From Streptomyces lienomycini (GTDB lineage Bacteria; Actinomycetota; Actinomycetes; Streptomycetales; Streptomycetaceae), in the NCBI RefSeq assembly GCF_027947595.1, contig NZ_CP116257.1, positions 3,038,001 to 3,102,000 on the forward strand: DNA of 64,000 nucleotides. Direction: 5' to 3'. A program made the translations under genes and the position numbers. Shown piece by piece: positions 8,383 to 17,311 of this stretch; the first letter of the stretch is position 1; each line of letters begins with the position of its first letter. A model generated the notes under the pieces. It saw nothing but the letters and a program-made list of their open reading frames with translations, was not told the DNA's origin and searched no databases.

Positions 8383-9732
8383 ATGGCCGGGACGTCGTCG
8401 CAGTCCACTCACGAGGGGGCGCCGGCCGGCGGGGAGCCGGCCGCGGTGCGAGCCGTGTGGTCGCGGGACTTCGCGCTGTTCTTCGCCGCCCGCGCCGTGG
8501 CCCGGCTGGGCGACACCATGCTCCCCGTCGCGCTCGCCGCCGGTCTGCTCCAGCACGGGTACGGGGCGGGCGCGGTCGGCCTGGCCATGGCCGCGACCGC
8601 CGCCGCCTTCGCCGGTCTGGTCGTCTTCGGCGGAGTCCTCGCCGACCGGTTCAGCACCCGCAAGCTGATGATCGGCGCCGACCTGGTGCGGCTCGGCACC
8701 CAGGCCCTGGCCGCCACGCTCTTCTTCTCCGGGCACGTCGTGCTGTGGCAGATCTGCGCCATCGGCTTCGTCAACGGCGTCGCGGGCGCCGTCTTCCAGC
8801 CCGGCGTCGCCAGCACCGTGCCCCGGCTCGCCTCCGACATCCAGGGCGCCAACGGCGCGATACGCGTCGCCGAGTCCGCCGCCCAGCTCGCCGGCCCCGC
8901 CGTGGCCGGGCTCCTGGTCGGCTTCGCCTCACCCGGTGGCGTCTTCGCCGCCCACGCCACCACCTACGCGCTCAGCGCCCTGTGCCTGCTGCTGCTCCGC
9001 CTGCCCCCGCCCGCGCCGGCGCCCGTGCCGGGGAGCCGAGCGGAGGCCGGTCGCGGGAGCAAGGCGTTCCGCGCCGACCTGGTCGAGGGGTGGCGGGAGT
9101 TCCGCGCGCGGCGGTGGCTGTGGAGCGTCATCGCCGTCTGGTGCGTCTACATGATCGCCGTCTGGGGCCCGACCGTTCCGCTGGTGGCCACCGAGGTGGT
9201 TCAGGAGCACGGCCCGCGCGCGTACGGACTGGTCAACTCGGCCCTGGGCGCCGGCACCGTCGTCGGCGGCCTCCTCGCGCTGCGGCTGCGGCCCCGCCGC
9301 ATGCTCCGGGCCGGAGCGATCGCCCTCGTCGGTTTCGCCGCCTTCCCCGCGAGCGTCGGTGCCGGGCTCGACGTACCCGCCATGGCGGCCGGGGCCGCCG
9401 TCGCCGGGGCCGGGATGTCCTTCTGGGGCGTGATGTGGGCGACCAGCGTGCAGACCCAGGTCCCGCCCGACGTCCTCAACCGGATCCACGCCTACGACGT
9501 GGCGGGCTCGCTCGCGATGATGCCCGTCGGCCAGGCACTCGCGGGCCCCGCCGCGGCGGCCCTCGGCGCCGACCACGTCCTGCTCGTCGCCGGCGCGACC
9601 AGCTTCGCCGTGTGCGCCGCCCTGCTCCTGATCCCCGCGGTGCGCGGACTGGTGCGGGTGGACGCGGCCGCGGCGGGCTCGAGCGGGACCGCGGCCGCCG
9701 CGGCCGAGCCGTCCCGCACGCAGAAGTGCTGA
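8383..9732 (+). CDS. MFS transporter
   Basis: 449-residue major facilitator protein with about 12 hydrophobic segments and the MFS loop motif after segment 2 (GGVLADRFSTRKLM). The N-terminus (SRDFALFFAARAVARLGDTM) resembles the enterobactin/macrolide-exporter-like MFS branch. Substrate cannot be read from sequence. GGGAGCGGG precedes the ATG. It is the last gene before tRNA-Pro copy 1. Confidence 0.85.
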   Translation: MAGTSSQSTHEGAPAGGEPAAVRAVWSRDFALFFAARAVARLGDTMLPVALAAGLLQHGYGAGAVGLAMAATAAAFAGLVVFGGVLADRFSTRKLMIGADLVRLGTQALAATLFFSGHVVLWQICAIGFVNGVAGAVFQPGVASTVPRLASDIQGANGAIRVAESAAQLAGPAVAGLLVGFASPGGVFAAHATTYALSALCLLLLRLPPPAPAPVPGSRAEAGRGSKAFRADLVEGWREFRARRWLWSVIAVWCVYMIAVWGPTVPLVATEVVQEHGPRAYGLVNSALGAGTVVGGLLALRLRPRRMLRAGAIALVGFAAFPASVGAGLDVPAMAAGAAVAGAGMSFWGVMWATSVQTQVPPDVLNRIHAYDVAGSLAMMPVGQALAGPAAAALGADHVLLVAGATSFAVCAALLLIPAVRGLVRVDAAAAGSSGTAAAAAEPSRTQKC

Positions 9733-9837
9733 CGCCGCCGGACCGTGCCCCGGAAAAGCGGTGCGCGACCACCGGCCCGAGTGCGGTATGGTTTTCCTGC
9801 GCGTTCGACCAGGGGAAACCCCAGGTCAGACGGGCAT

Positions 9838-9911
<74 letters not shown>

Positions 9912-9927
9912 CTGGAGACAGTCGTTG

Positions 9928-9969
9928 ATCGAGGGGCGGTTTCGGAGAGATCCGAAACCGCCCCTCGAT
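9928..9969 (+). terminator. Strong hairpin terminator after tRNA-Pro copy 1
   Basis: A perfect 19-bp stem (9928-9946 with 9951-9969) around a GAGA loop, followed by TGTTCT. It lies 16 nt after the tRNA. Confidence 0.88.
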
Positions 9970-10027
9970 TGTTCTCCCTGCGGCGTGCCTGGGCGCCGAG
10001 GCGAGATGCCCGATATATCACTGTCGG

Positions 10028-12931
10028 GTGTCCGTGCTCATCCTCTGCCACTTCGCGCTCGCGGCCTGCGCCGCGCCGCTGGTGCGAGGGCTGGGCACCC
10101 GCGCCTTCCTCGTGCTGGCCCTGCCGCCCGCCGCGGCGACCGTCTGGGCGGCCACCCGGTGGAGCACGACGGCCGCGGGCGGCGCCGACACCACCGTCTG
10201 GCGCTGGCTGCCCGCCTACCACGTGGACTGGGCCCTGAGACTGGACGCCCTGGCCGAACTCATGGTGCTGCTCGCGGCGGGCGTGGGCACCCTCGTCCTG
10301 GTCTACTGCGCCTCCTACTTCGACGACCGTTCGCGGCAGCTCGGCCGCTTCGCCGGGAACCTCCTCGCCTTCGCCGGGGCGATGCTCGGGCTCGTCCTGG
10401 CCGACGACCTCGTCCTGCTCTACATCTTCTGGGAACTGACGACGGTCTTCTCCTACCTGCTGATCGGCCAGACCAGCGACCACAAGCGGAACCGGCGCAG
10501 CGCCCTGCAAGCCCTCACGGTCACCGCGCTCGGCGGACTGACCATGCTCGTCGGCCTCCTCCTCCTGGGCCACGAGGCGGGCACCTACCGCGTCTCGGCG
10601 ATCCTCGCCGACCCGCCGCCCCCGTCGGCGGCGCTGTCCACGGCGATCGTGCTGATCCTCGTCGGCGCGCTGTCCAAGTCCGCGATCTGGCCCTTCAGCC
10701 TCTGGCTGCCCAACGCCATGGCCGCTCCCACCCCCGTCAGCGCCTACCTGCACGCCGCCGCGATGGTCAAGGCCGGCGTCTACCTGATCGCCCGGCTCGC
10801 CCCCGCCTTCGCCGAGGTCACGCCCTGGCGCCCGCTGCTGCTCGTCCTCGGCTCCGCGACGATGCTGCTCGGCGGCTGGCGGGCGCTCAGGATGAACGAC
10901 CTCAAACTCGTCCTCGCCTACGGCACCGTCAGCCAGCTCGGCTTCCTCGCCGTCCTCGCCGGAGCGGGCGGCCACGACACCGGCCTCGCCGCCACCGCCA
11001 TGATCCTCGGGCACGCCCTGTTCAAGGCGCCGCTCTTCCTCGTCACCGGCATCGTCGACCACGCCACCGGCACCCGTGACCTGCGTAAACTCTCCGGTCT
11101 CGGACGCCGGCTGCCCGCCGTGTGCGCGGTCGCCGTGATCGCCGGGGCGTCCATGGCGGCCGTACCGCCCCTGCTCGGCTTCGCCGCCAAGGAGGCCGCC
11201 TTCCAAGCCCTCCTGGACGGCGGCACCGGCGACCGCTGGGCGCTCGCCGCGACCGTCGTCGGCTCGGCCCTGACCACCGCCTACACCCTGCGCTACCTGT
11301 GGGGCGCCTTCGCCCGCAAGCCCGGCCTCCCCGACACCGGCGCGCACCCCGTCCCGGCGGCCTTCCTCGCACCGCCCGCCGTGCTCGCCCTGGCCTGCCT
11401 CGTCCTCGGCCCCGGCGTGCCCTGGCTCCAGGGCCTCCTCGGCACCTACGCCGAACAGTTCCCCGCGCCCGCCCACCCGTACCACCTGGCGCTCTGGCAC
11501 GGCGCCGGTCCCGCGCTCGGCCTGTCCGGCGCGGCCTGGGCCGGCGGGGTACTGCTCTTCCTCGCCGCGGGCCCCGTCCAGCGGGTCGGCCAGGTGATCG
11601 CCTGGCGCTCCGCGGACCGGGTCTTCGGACGGCTGCTGCTCGCCCTGGAGCGCACCGCCCTGCAGTGCACCGGACTCGTACAGCGCGGCTCGCTGTCGGT
11701 GTACCTGGTGACGACCATGAGCGTGGTCCTCGCCGGGCAGATCGCCGTGCTCGTCGCGGACGAACCCTGGACCGGCGTCCCCGCCCCACGGCTGTGGGAC
11801 CACCCCGCCCAGGCCGGTGTCGCCCTGCTGACCTGCGCCGTGGCCCTGCTCTGCCTGGGCGTGCGGCGCCGGATGAAGGCCGTCGTCTTCGCCGGCCTCA
11901 CCGGATACGGCACCGCGCTGCTCTTCGTCGCGCAGGGCGCTCCCGACCTCGCGCTGACCCAGTTCTGCGTGGAGACCGTCTCCATGATCGTCTTCGTGCT
12001 GGTGCTGCGCCGGATGCCGGTGCACTTCGAGGAGAACTACAGCCGGTGGCGTCGCCTGCTGCGGATGCCGGTGGCGCTCGCGGGCGGCGCCGCCGTCGCC
12101 GTCGTCCTGTGGATCATGGCGGGGCACCGCCGGGCCGACAGCGCGGGAGCGGCGATGGTGGAGGAGACCGCGCACCACGGGCTGAAGGACGTCGTCGCGA
12201 CGATCCTCGTCGACCTGCGGGCCTGGGACACGATGGGGGAGTCGGCGGTACTCGCCGCCGCCGCGATCGGCGTCACCAGCCTCATCTACCTGCACCGCCG
12301 CACCGACGGCGCCGAACAGCCCGTACTGCCGCTGCCCGGCGACCACCCGCACGCCGGCCTGCGCACCGCCTGGCCTGCGACGCCCTACGAGTCGGCGGGC
12401 CTGCCCAGCGGCGACGAGAGCGCGCCGGAGCGGACCTGGCTCGCCGCCAGCGCCACGCTCGCCCCGGAGCGCCGCTCCCTCGTCCTCGAGGTGGTCGCGC
12501 GCCTCATCTTCCACCCCGTCCTCGTCCTCTCCGTCTACCTGCTGCTGTGCGCGGAGAACCTGCCGGGCGGCGGCTTCGTCGCGGGCCTGACCGCCGGCGT
12601 CGCCTTCATCGCCCGCTACCTGGCCGGCGGGCGGCACGAACTCGCCGACGCCGTGCGCTTCAAACCGGGCCTGTTCACCGGCCTCGGCCTGTTCCTGTCC
12701 ACCGGGGTCGCGCTGGGCGGCCTCGGCGAGGGCACCGTGCTGCACGGCTGGACCTGGCACGGCCACCTGCCCGTGTGGGGCGACGTCCACCTGTCCACCG
12801 CCGTCTTCTTCGACTGCGGGGTCTACCTCCTCGTCCTCGGCGTGGTCCTGGACATCGTGCGGGCCCTCGGCGCCCGCATCGACCGCCAGATCGAACGGGC
12901 CGCCCCCCGACCGGAGGCGGGCCGCGCATGA
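10028..12931 (+). CDS. mrpA: Na+/H+ antiporter subunit A with fused MrpB domain
   Basis: 967-residue multi-span membrane protein, the large subunit of an Mrp-type (CPA3) cation/proton antiporter. The NuoL-like core has the typical WELTTVFSYLLIG, KSAIWPFSLWLPNAMAAP and HALFKAPLFLVTG motifs. After residue about 820 an MrpB-like domain follows (LIFHPVLVLSVYLLLC, NLPGGGFVAGL), so no separate mrpB exists. The GTG at 10028 is taken as start; GTG 10034 is an alternative. Its stop overlaps mrpC by 4 nt. The complex exports Na+ or other cations and supports pH homeostasis. Confidence 0.92.
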   Translation: MSVLILCHFALAACAAPLVRGLGTRAFLVLALPPAAATVWAATRWSTTAAGGADTTVWRWLPAYHVDWALRLDALAELMVLLAAGVGTLVLVYCASYFDDRSRQLGRFAGNLLAFAGAMLGLVLADDLVLLYIFWELTTVFSYLLIGQTSDHKRNRRSALQALTVTALGGLTMLVGLLLLGHEAGTYRVSAILADPPPPSAALSTAIVLILVGALSKSAIWPFSLWLPNAMAAPTPVSAYLHAAAMVKAGVYLIARLAPAFAEVTPWRPLLLVLGSATMLLGGWRALRMNDLKLVLAYGTVSQLGFLAVLAGAGGHDTGLAATAMILGHALFKAPLFLVTGIVDHATGTRDLRKLSGLGRRLPAVCAVAVIAGASMAAVPPLLGFAAKEAAFQALLDGGTGDRWALAATVVGSALTTAYTLRYLWGAFARKPGLPDTGAHPVPAAFLAPPAVLALACLVLGPGVPWLQGLLGTYAEQFPAPAHPYHLALWHGAGPALGLSGAAWAGGVLLFLAAGPVQRVGQVIAWRSADRVFGRLLLALERTALQCTGLVQRGSLSVYLVTTMSVVLAGQIAVLVADEPWTGVPAPRLWDHPAQAGVALLTCAVALLCLGVRRRMKAVVFAGLTGYGTALLFVAQGAPDLALTQFCVETVSMIVFVLVLRRMPVHFEENYSRWRRLLRMPVALAGGAAVAVVLWIMAGHRRADSAGAAMVEETAHHGLKDVVATILVDLRAWDTMGESAVLAAAAIGVTSLIYLHRRTDGAEQPVLPLPGDHPHAGLRTAWPATPYESAGLPSGDESAPERTWLAASATLAPERRSLVLEVVARLIFHPVLVLSVYLLLCAENLPGGGFVAGLTAGVAFIARYLAGGRHELADAVRFKPGLFTGLGLFLSTGVALGGLGEGTVLHGWTWHGHLPVWGDVHLSTAVFFDCGVYLLVLGVVLDIVRALGARIDRQIERAAPRPEAGRA

Positions 12932-13692
12932 CCGTGAGCCTCTCCCTGCTGGTGGCCGCCGCCGTCCTCAACGCCGTCGGCGCCACCCTGCTGCTGACCC
13001 GGTCCCTGACCCGGATCCTGCTCGGCGCCGTCGTCCTCGGCAACGGCGTCAACCTCCTGGTCCTGGCCTCCACCGGCAGCGCGGGCGACGCGCCGCTGCT
13101 CTACGCGCACATCATCCGCAACCGCGTCACCGACCCGCTGCCCCAGGCCATCGCGCTGACCGCGATCGTCATCACCCTCGCCACCACCGCGTTCCTGCTC
13201 GCCATGGCCTACCGCAGCCACCAGGTCACCGGCTCCGACGAGATCAGCGACGACACCGAGGACCGGATGGTCGCCCTGCGCGCCGAGTTCCTCGACCGGC
13301 GCGGCGAACTCCGCGACCGCTACCGCGAGGCCCGCGCCGGGGACGGCGGCGCCGACGCCGAGCAGCGCGCCCGCTACCGCGCCGCCCGCAAACGGCTGCG
13401 CCGGCGGGTCCGCCAGGAACGCGCCTACCAGGCCCGCGCCAACGACGTCTCCGGGAACCTCTGGAACGACATCCTCGGCGCCGACCCCGAGGACTACCGG
13501 GAGGGCCGGGAACTGGGCTCCACCGACGCCGCGGGCCGCCCGGGACCGGCCCCGGCCCGGATCGCCGGACCCTCCAACGACCCCGAGGAGACCGGCCGCG
13601 AGCCCGACTCCCGCCCCGGCGAGGACTCCGGCCACCCGCCGCCCGACCAGCCCGACGACCCCGAGGGCGCCGGCACGGAAGGAACCAGGTGA
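12928..13692 (+). CDS. mrpC: Na+/H+ antiporter subunit C with long acidic/basic tail
   Basis: 254-residue protein. The first 100 residues are a NuoK-like MrpC domain with three membrane segments and DPLPQAIALTAIVIT. It is roughly twice the usual 100-120 residues because of a charged, Arg/Asp/Glu-rich cytoplasmic tail from residue about 108 onward, ending in a Pro/Asp-rich stretch. The tail may regulate the antiporter or be disordered. Starts and ends in 4-nt overlaps. Confidence 0.9.
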   Translation: MTVSLSLLVAAAVLNAVGATLLLTRSLTRILLGAVVLGNGVNLLVLASTGSAGDAPLLYAHIIRNRVTDPLPQAIALTAIVITLATTAFLLAMAYRSHQVTGSDEISDDTEDRMVALRAEFLDRRGELRDRYREARAGDGGADAEQRARYRAARKRLRRRVRQERAYQARANDVSGNLWNDILGADPEDYREGRELGSTDAAGRPGPAPARIAGPSNDPEETGREPDSRPGEDSGHPPPDQPDDPEGAGTEGTR

Positions 13693-15401
13693 ACGCGCTC
13701 GTCCCGCTCCCCGTCCTGCTGCCCCTGTGCGTCACCGGCCTCAAGCTGGCCATCGGGCCCCGCCTCCACCGGCTCCAGCGCTTCATCAGCCTCGCCGTGC
13801 TCGGCGCGGTCCTGGTGCTCTCCGTGCTGCTCATGGTGGCCGCCGACCGGCACGGCCCGCTCAGCGTGCACCTCGGCGACTTCGCACCGCCGGTCGGCAT
13901 CACCCTCGTCGCCGACCGGCTGGCGGGCCTGATGCTCACCGTGTCCAGCGCCGTCACCCTGCTCGTCCTCGTGTACTCGCTGGGCCAGGGCATGGCCGAC
14001 CGCGACGACCAGGCGCCGGTCGGCGTCTTCCACCCCGCCTACCTCATCCTCGTGGCCGGCGTCTCCTGCACCTTCCTCGCCGGAGACCTCGTCAACCTCT
14101 ACGTCGGCTTCGAGATCATGCTCGTCGCGAGCTTCGTCCTGCTCACCATCGGCGGCACCGCGACCCGGATCCGCGCCGGATCGACGTACGTGATCATCTC
14201 GCTGTTCTCCTCCGTGCTCTTCCTGGTCGCCATCGCCATGACCTACGCGGTCGCGGGCACCGTCAACTTCGCCCAGCTCGCCCTGCGGCTGCAGGAGGTA
14301 CCGCTCGGGGTGCGCACCCTGCTGGAGGCCATGCTGCTGACGGTCTTCGCGATCAAGGCGGCGGTGTTCCCGCTCGCGGCCTGGCTGCCCGACTCCTACC
14401 CGACCGCGCCCGCCCCGGTCACCGCGGTCTTCGCCGGACTGCTGACCAAGGTCGGCATCTACTCGATGCTGCGCACCCAGACCCTGCTCTTCCCCGGCCA
14501 CCGCCTCGGCGACCTGCTGATGCTCGCCGCCCTCGCCTCCATGGTCGTCGGCATCCTCGGCGCCGTCGCCCAGACCGACCTGAAACGGGTCCTGTCCTTC
14601 ACCCTCATCAGCCACATCGGCTACATGGTCTTCGGCATCGCGCTCGCCGGGCGCGGCTCCCTCAGCGGCGCGATCGTGTACGTGGCCCACCACATCACCG
14701 TGCAGACCACCCTGTTCCTCGTCGCCGGGCTCATCGAGCGGCGCGACGGCACCACGGAACTCACCCGCCTCGGCGGCCTGGCCAGGGCCGCGCCGCTGCT
14801 CGCCGTGCTGTTCTTCGTCCCCGCCATGAACCTCGCCGGCATCCCGCCGCTGTCCGGGTTCATCGGCAAGCTCGGCCTGATGCGGGCCGGTATCGAGGCC
14901 GGCGGCGGCTGGGCCTGGGCGCTCGTCGCCGGGTCGGCGGCCACCAGCCTGCTCACCCTCTACGTCATGGCGAAGGTCTGGAACCTCGCGTTCTGGCGCG
15001 ACGCACCGCCCGGCGCCGAGGAGGAGGGCGTCGTACTGGAGTCCGCAGAGGACGACGAACCCGGCGACGACGAGGAGGACGGCGAGGAGGGGAGGCCGAC
15101 CGGCCCGGGGAACAGCGGCACGGGCCGGGGCAGCGGCACCGGCCCGCGAAGGGACACCGGAGCCGGGACCGGGGGCGGGCTGCCGGTACCCGCGGGAGCC
15201 GTCGTCGCCGCGGGCTTCCTGGGGCAGTCCATCACCACCACCAAACGGCTGCCCTGGCCCATGCTGGCCGCCACCGGCGTCGCCGTCGCCCTCGGCCTGT
15301 CCTACACCGTGCTCGGCGGCCCCCTCACCACCTTCACCCAGGCCGCCGCCACCGAACTCCTCGCCCGCACCCCCTACATCGAGGCGGTGCTCGGCCGGTG
15401 A
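13689..15401 (+). CDS. mrpD: Na+/H+ antiporter subunit D
   Basis: 570-residue NuoN/NuoM-like membrane subunit. Motifs include YVGFEIMLVASFVLLTIGG, FAIKAAVFPLAAWLPDSYP and TDLKRVLSFTLISHIGYM, with the ion-channel lysines and glutamate in place. An Asp/Glu- then Gly/Thr-rich hydrophilic insert (residues about 445-500) separates the last segments, an extension not needed in the family. GTG start overlaps mrpC stop by 4 nt. Confidence 0.92.
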   Translation: MNALVPLPVLLPLCVTGLKLAIGPRLHRLQRFISLAVLGAVLVLSVLLMVAADRHGPLSVHLGDFAPPVGITLVADRLAGLMLTVSSAVTLLVLVYSLGQGMADRDDQAPVGVFHPAYLILVAGVSCTFLAGDLVNLYVGFEIMLVASFVLLTIGGTATRIRAGSTYVIISLFSSVLFLVAIAMTYAVAGTVNFAQLALRLQEVPLGVRTLLEAMLLTVFAIKAAVFPLAAWLPDSYPTAPAPVTAVFAGLLTKVGIYSMLRTQTLLFPGHRLGDLLMLAALASMVVGILGAVAQTDLKRVLSFTLISHIGYMVFGIALAGRGSLSGAIVYVAHHITVQTTLFLVAGLIERRDGTTELTRLGGLARAAPLLAVLFFVPAMNLAGIPPLSGFIGKLGLMRAGIEAGGGWAWALVAGSAATSLLTLYVMAKVWNLAFWRDAPPGAEEEGVVLESAEDDEPGDDEEDGEEGRPTGPGNSGTGRGSGTGPRRDTGAGTGGGLPVPAGAVVAAGFLGQSITTTKRLPWPMLAATGVAVALGLSYTVLGGPLTTFTQAAATELLARTPYIEAVLGR

Positions 15402-15997
15402 GCAACCTCTTCCGCGACCGTTCCCCCTACAGCTGGTCCTTCCGCGTGGGCCGCGGCCGGCGCGTCCTCGACCTGCCGCTCGTGGGCTGGCTGACCGTCA
15501 TCTGGATCCTGCTGTGGGGCACCCCCTCCTGGGCCAACCTCGTCAACGGCGTCCTCGTCGCCGTCTGCCTGTGCCTGGCCTTCCCGCTGCCCGCCGTGGA
15601 CCTCGGCCTGCGGCTGCGCCCCCTGGGCATGCTGCGCCTGGGCACCTACCTGCTGTACGACATGTTCTCCTCCAGCGTCGAGGTCACCCGGCAGATCTTC
15701 GCCAAGGGCCCCTACCACGCGGCGGTCGTGGCCGTCCCGCTGCGGGTGCGCAGCGACCTCATGCTCACGGCCACCGCAGTCGCCGTCTCCAACGTCCCCG
15801 GCGGCTCCGTGATCGAGCTGCGCCGGGCGACGGCCACCCTGTTCCTGCACGTCCTCGACGCCGCCAACCCCGGCGAGATCGAGGGCGCCCAGCAGCGGGT
15901 GTGGCGCATGGAGGAACTCGTCGCCCGCGCCTTCGGCACCGCCGAGGACATCGCGGACGCCGCCCGCCCCGTACCGGAAGGTGACCCCTCGCCGTGA
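15398..15997 (+). CDS. mrpE: Na+/H+ antiporter subunit E
   Basis: 199-residue MrpE protein with two N-terminal membrane segments (LVGWLTVIWILLWG and LVNGVLVAVCLCLAFPLP) and a soluble C-terminal domain containing the family motif TATAVAVSNVPGGSVIEL. GTG start overlaps mrpD by 4 nt; mrpF overlaps its end. Confidence 0.9.
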   Translation: MSNLFRDRSPYSWSFRVGRGRRVLDLPLVGWLTVIWILLWGTPSWANLVNGVLVAVCLCLAFPLPAVDLGLRLRPLGMLRLGTYLLYDMFSSSVEVTRQIFAKGPYHAAVVAVPLRVRSDLMLTATAVAVSNVPGGSVIELRRATATLFLHVLDAANPGEIEGAQQRVWRMEELVARAFGTAEDIADAARPVPEGDPSP

Positions 15998-16308
15998 CCC
16001 CGCACGCCGTCGAAGACGCCATGCTGATCGCCTCGCTCGTGATGATCCTCGCCGCCGGCGCACTGCTGTTGTACCGGATCTGGTACGGCCCCTCGATGCT
16101 GGACCGCGCCGTCTCCCTGGACGTGACCGCGGCGCTCATCATCGCCGGCATCGGCGTCAAGGCCGCCCACGACCGCGACTCCTTCTACTTCCCCGTGATG
16201 CTGGTGCTCGCCTTCCTCGGGTTCACCGGCTCGGTGGGCATCGCCCGCTTCATCGCCGTACGCGACCGGCCCTCCGTGCGGGCGGACGGCAAGCAGGACC
16301 ACCGGTGA
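15994..16308 (+). CDS. mrpF: Na+/H+ antiporter subunit F
   Basis: 104-residue, three-segment MrpF protein. The signature YRIWYGPSMLDRAVSLDVT carries the conserved Asp and is followed by FYFPVMLVLAFLGFTGSV. GTG start with a 4-nt overlap on mrpE. Confidence 0.9.
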   Translation: MTPHAVEDAMLIASLVMILAAGALLLYRIWYGPSMLDRAVSLDVTAALIIAGIGVKAAHDRDSFYFPVMLVLAFLGFTGSVGIARFIAVRDRPSVRADGKQDHR

Positions 16309-16676
16309 ACGCCTGGGCGGACGCCGCCGACCTGGCCGGGGCGGTCCTGATGCTCCTCGGCTGCCTCCAGTGCCTGCTCGGGGTGATCGGCATGCTGCGC
16401 TTCCCCGACGTGCTCTCCCGCAGCCACGCCGCCACCAAACCGCAGACCCTCGGGATGCTCCTCGTCCTGGTCGGGGTGGGGCTGAGGCTGCGCCACGGCA
16501 CCGACGTGGGCACCCTCGCGCTGATCGCCTTCTTCCAGTTCCTCACCAGCCCGGTCGCCTCCCACCTGGTGGCCCGCTCCGCCTACCGCACCGGGCAGAC
16601 GGGGTCCCGGGGCCTGCTCCGCGACGACCTGGACCCGCAGCTGAGCGACGAGGGCGGCGCCGGGGAGCAGCCGTAG
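16305..16676 (+). CDS. mrpG: Na+/H+ antiporter subunit G
   Basis: 123-residue MrpG protein, last gene of the antiporter operon. The segment LGVIGMLRFPDVLSRSHAAT followed by KPQTLGMLL is diagnostic. Three hydrophobic segments precede a short polar tail. GTG start overlaps mrpF by 4 nt. The 28-nt gap to the convergent NUDIX-like gene has no clear hairpin. Confidence 0.9.
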   Translation: MNAWADAADLAGAVLMLLGCLQCLLGVIGMLRFPDVLSRSHAATKPQTLGMLLVLVGVGLRLRHGTDVGTLALIAFFQFLTSPVASHLVARSAYRTGQTGSRGLLRDDLDPQLSDEGGAGEQP

Positions 16677-16704
16677 CTCCGAACGGGCCGTCACCGGGCG
16701 GGGG

Positions 16705-17241
16705 TCAGCCCACGCAGCCCACGTGCGCGAGCGCCTGCCTGAGCAGCACCCCGTGCCCGCCCGGCATCTCGCTCCGCACCGCCTCGGACAGGGCTTCGCG
16801 CGGATCGAACCAGACCAGGTCGAGCGCGTCCTGCCGGGGCCGGCAGTCACCGGTCACCGGCACCACGTAGGCGAGGGACACCGCGTGCTGCCGGGGGTCG
16901 TGGTACGGCGTGACCCCGTACGTGGGGAAGTACTCGGCCACCGTGAACGGCTGGAGCGAGGACGGCACCCGGGGCAGCGCCACCGGCCCGAGGTCCTTCT
17001 CCAGATGACGCAGCAGGGCGTCGCGCACCCGCTCGTGGTGCAGCACCCGGCCGGAGACCAGCGTCCGGCTGACCGTCCCGTCGGGCCCGATGCGCAGGAG
17101 CAGGCCGACGCTGGTGACTTCGCCGCTGTCGTCGACGCGCACGGGCACCGCCTCGACGTACAGGATCGGCATGCGGGCGCGTGCCATCTCCAGGTCGTCC
17201 GTCGTCAGCCAGCCCGGCGTGGTTTCGGTCATGTCAGACAT
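16705..17241 (-). CDS. NUDIX-like protein (DUF4916 type)
   Basis: 178-residue protein resembling the DUF4916 branch of NUDIX hydrolases: PGWLTTDDLEMARARMPILY at the start, then a beta-rich core with SVGLLLRIGPDGTVSRTLV. The canonical NUDIX box GX5EX7REUXEEXGU is not recognisable; only DALLRHLEKDLG occupies the helix position. Hydrolase activity is therefore uncertain. ATG 17241 or ATG 17232 could be the start. Confidence 0.65.
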   Translation of the reverse strand: MSDMTETTPGWLTTDDLEMARARMPILYVEAVPVRVDDSGEVTSVGLLLRIGPDGTVSRTLVSGRVLHHERVRDALLRHLEKDLGPVALPRVPSSLQPFTVAEYFPTYGVTPYHDPRQHAVSLAYVVPVTGDCRPRQDALDLVWFDPREALSEAVRSEMPGGHGVLLRQALAHVGCVG

Positions 17242-17311
17242 CGCTTGATCATACTTTCAGCCGTTCGTGGTCCCGGGCGGCGCTCCGGGACTGTGACCCG
17301 TCCCACGCCGC

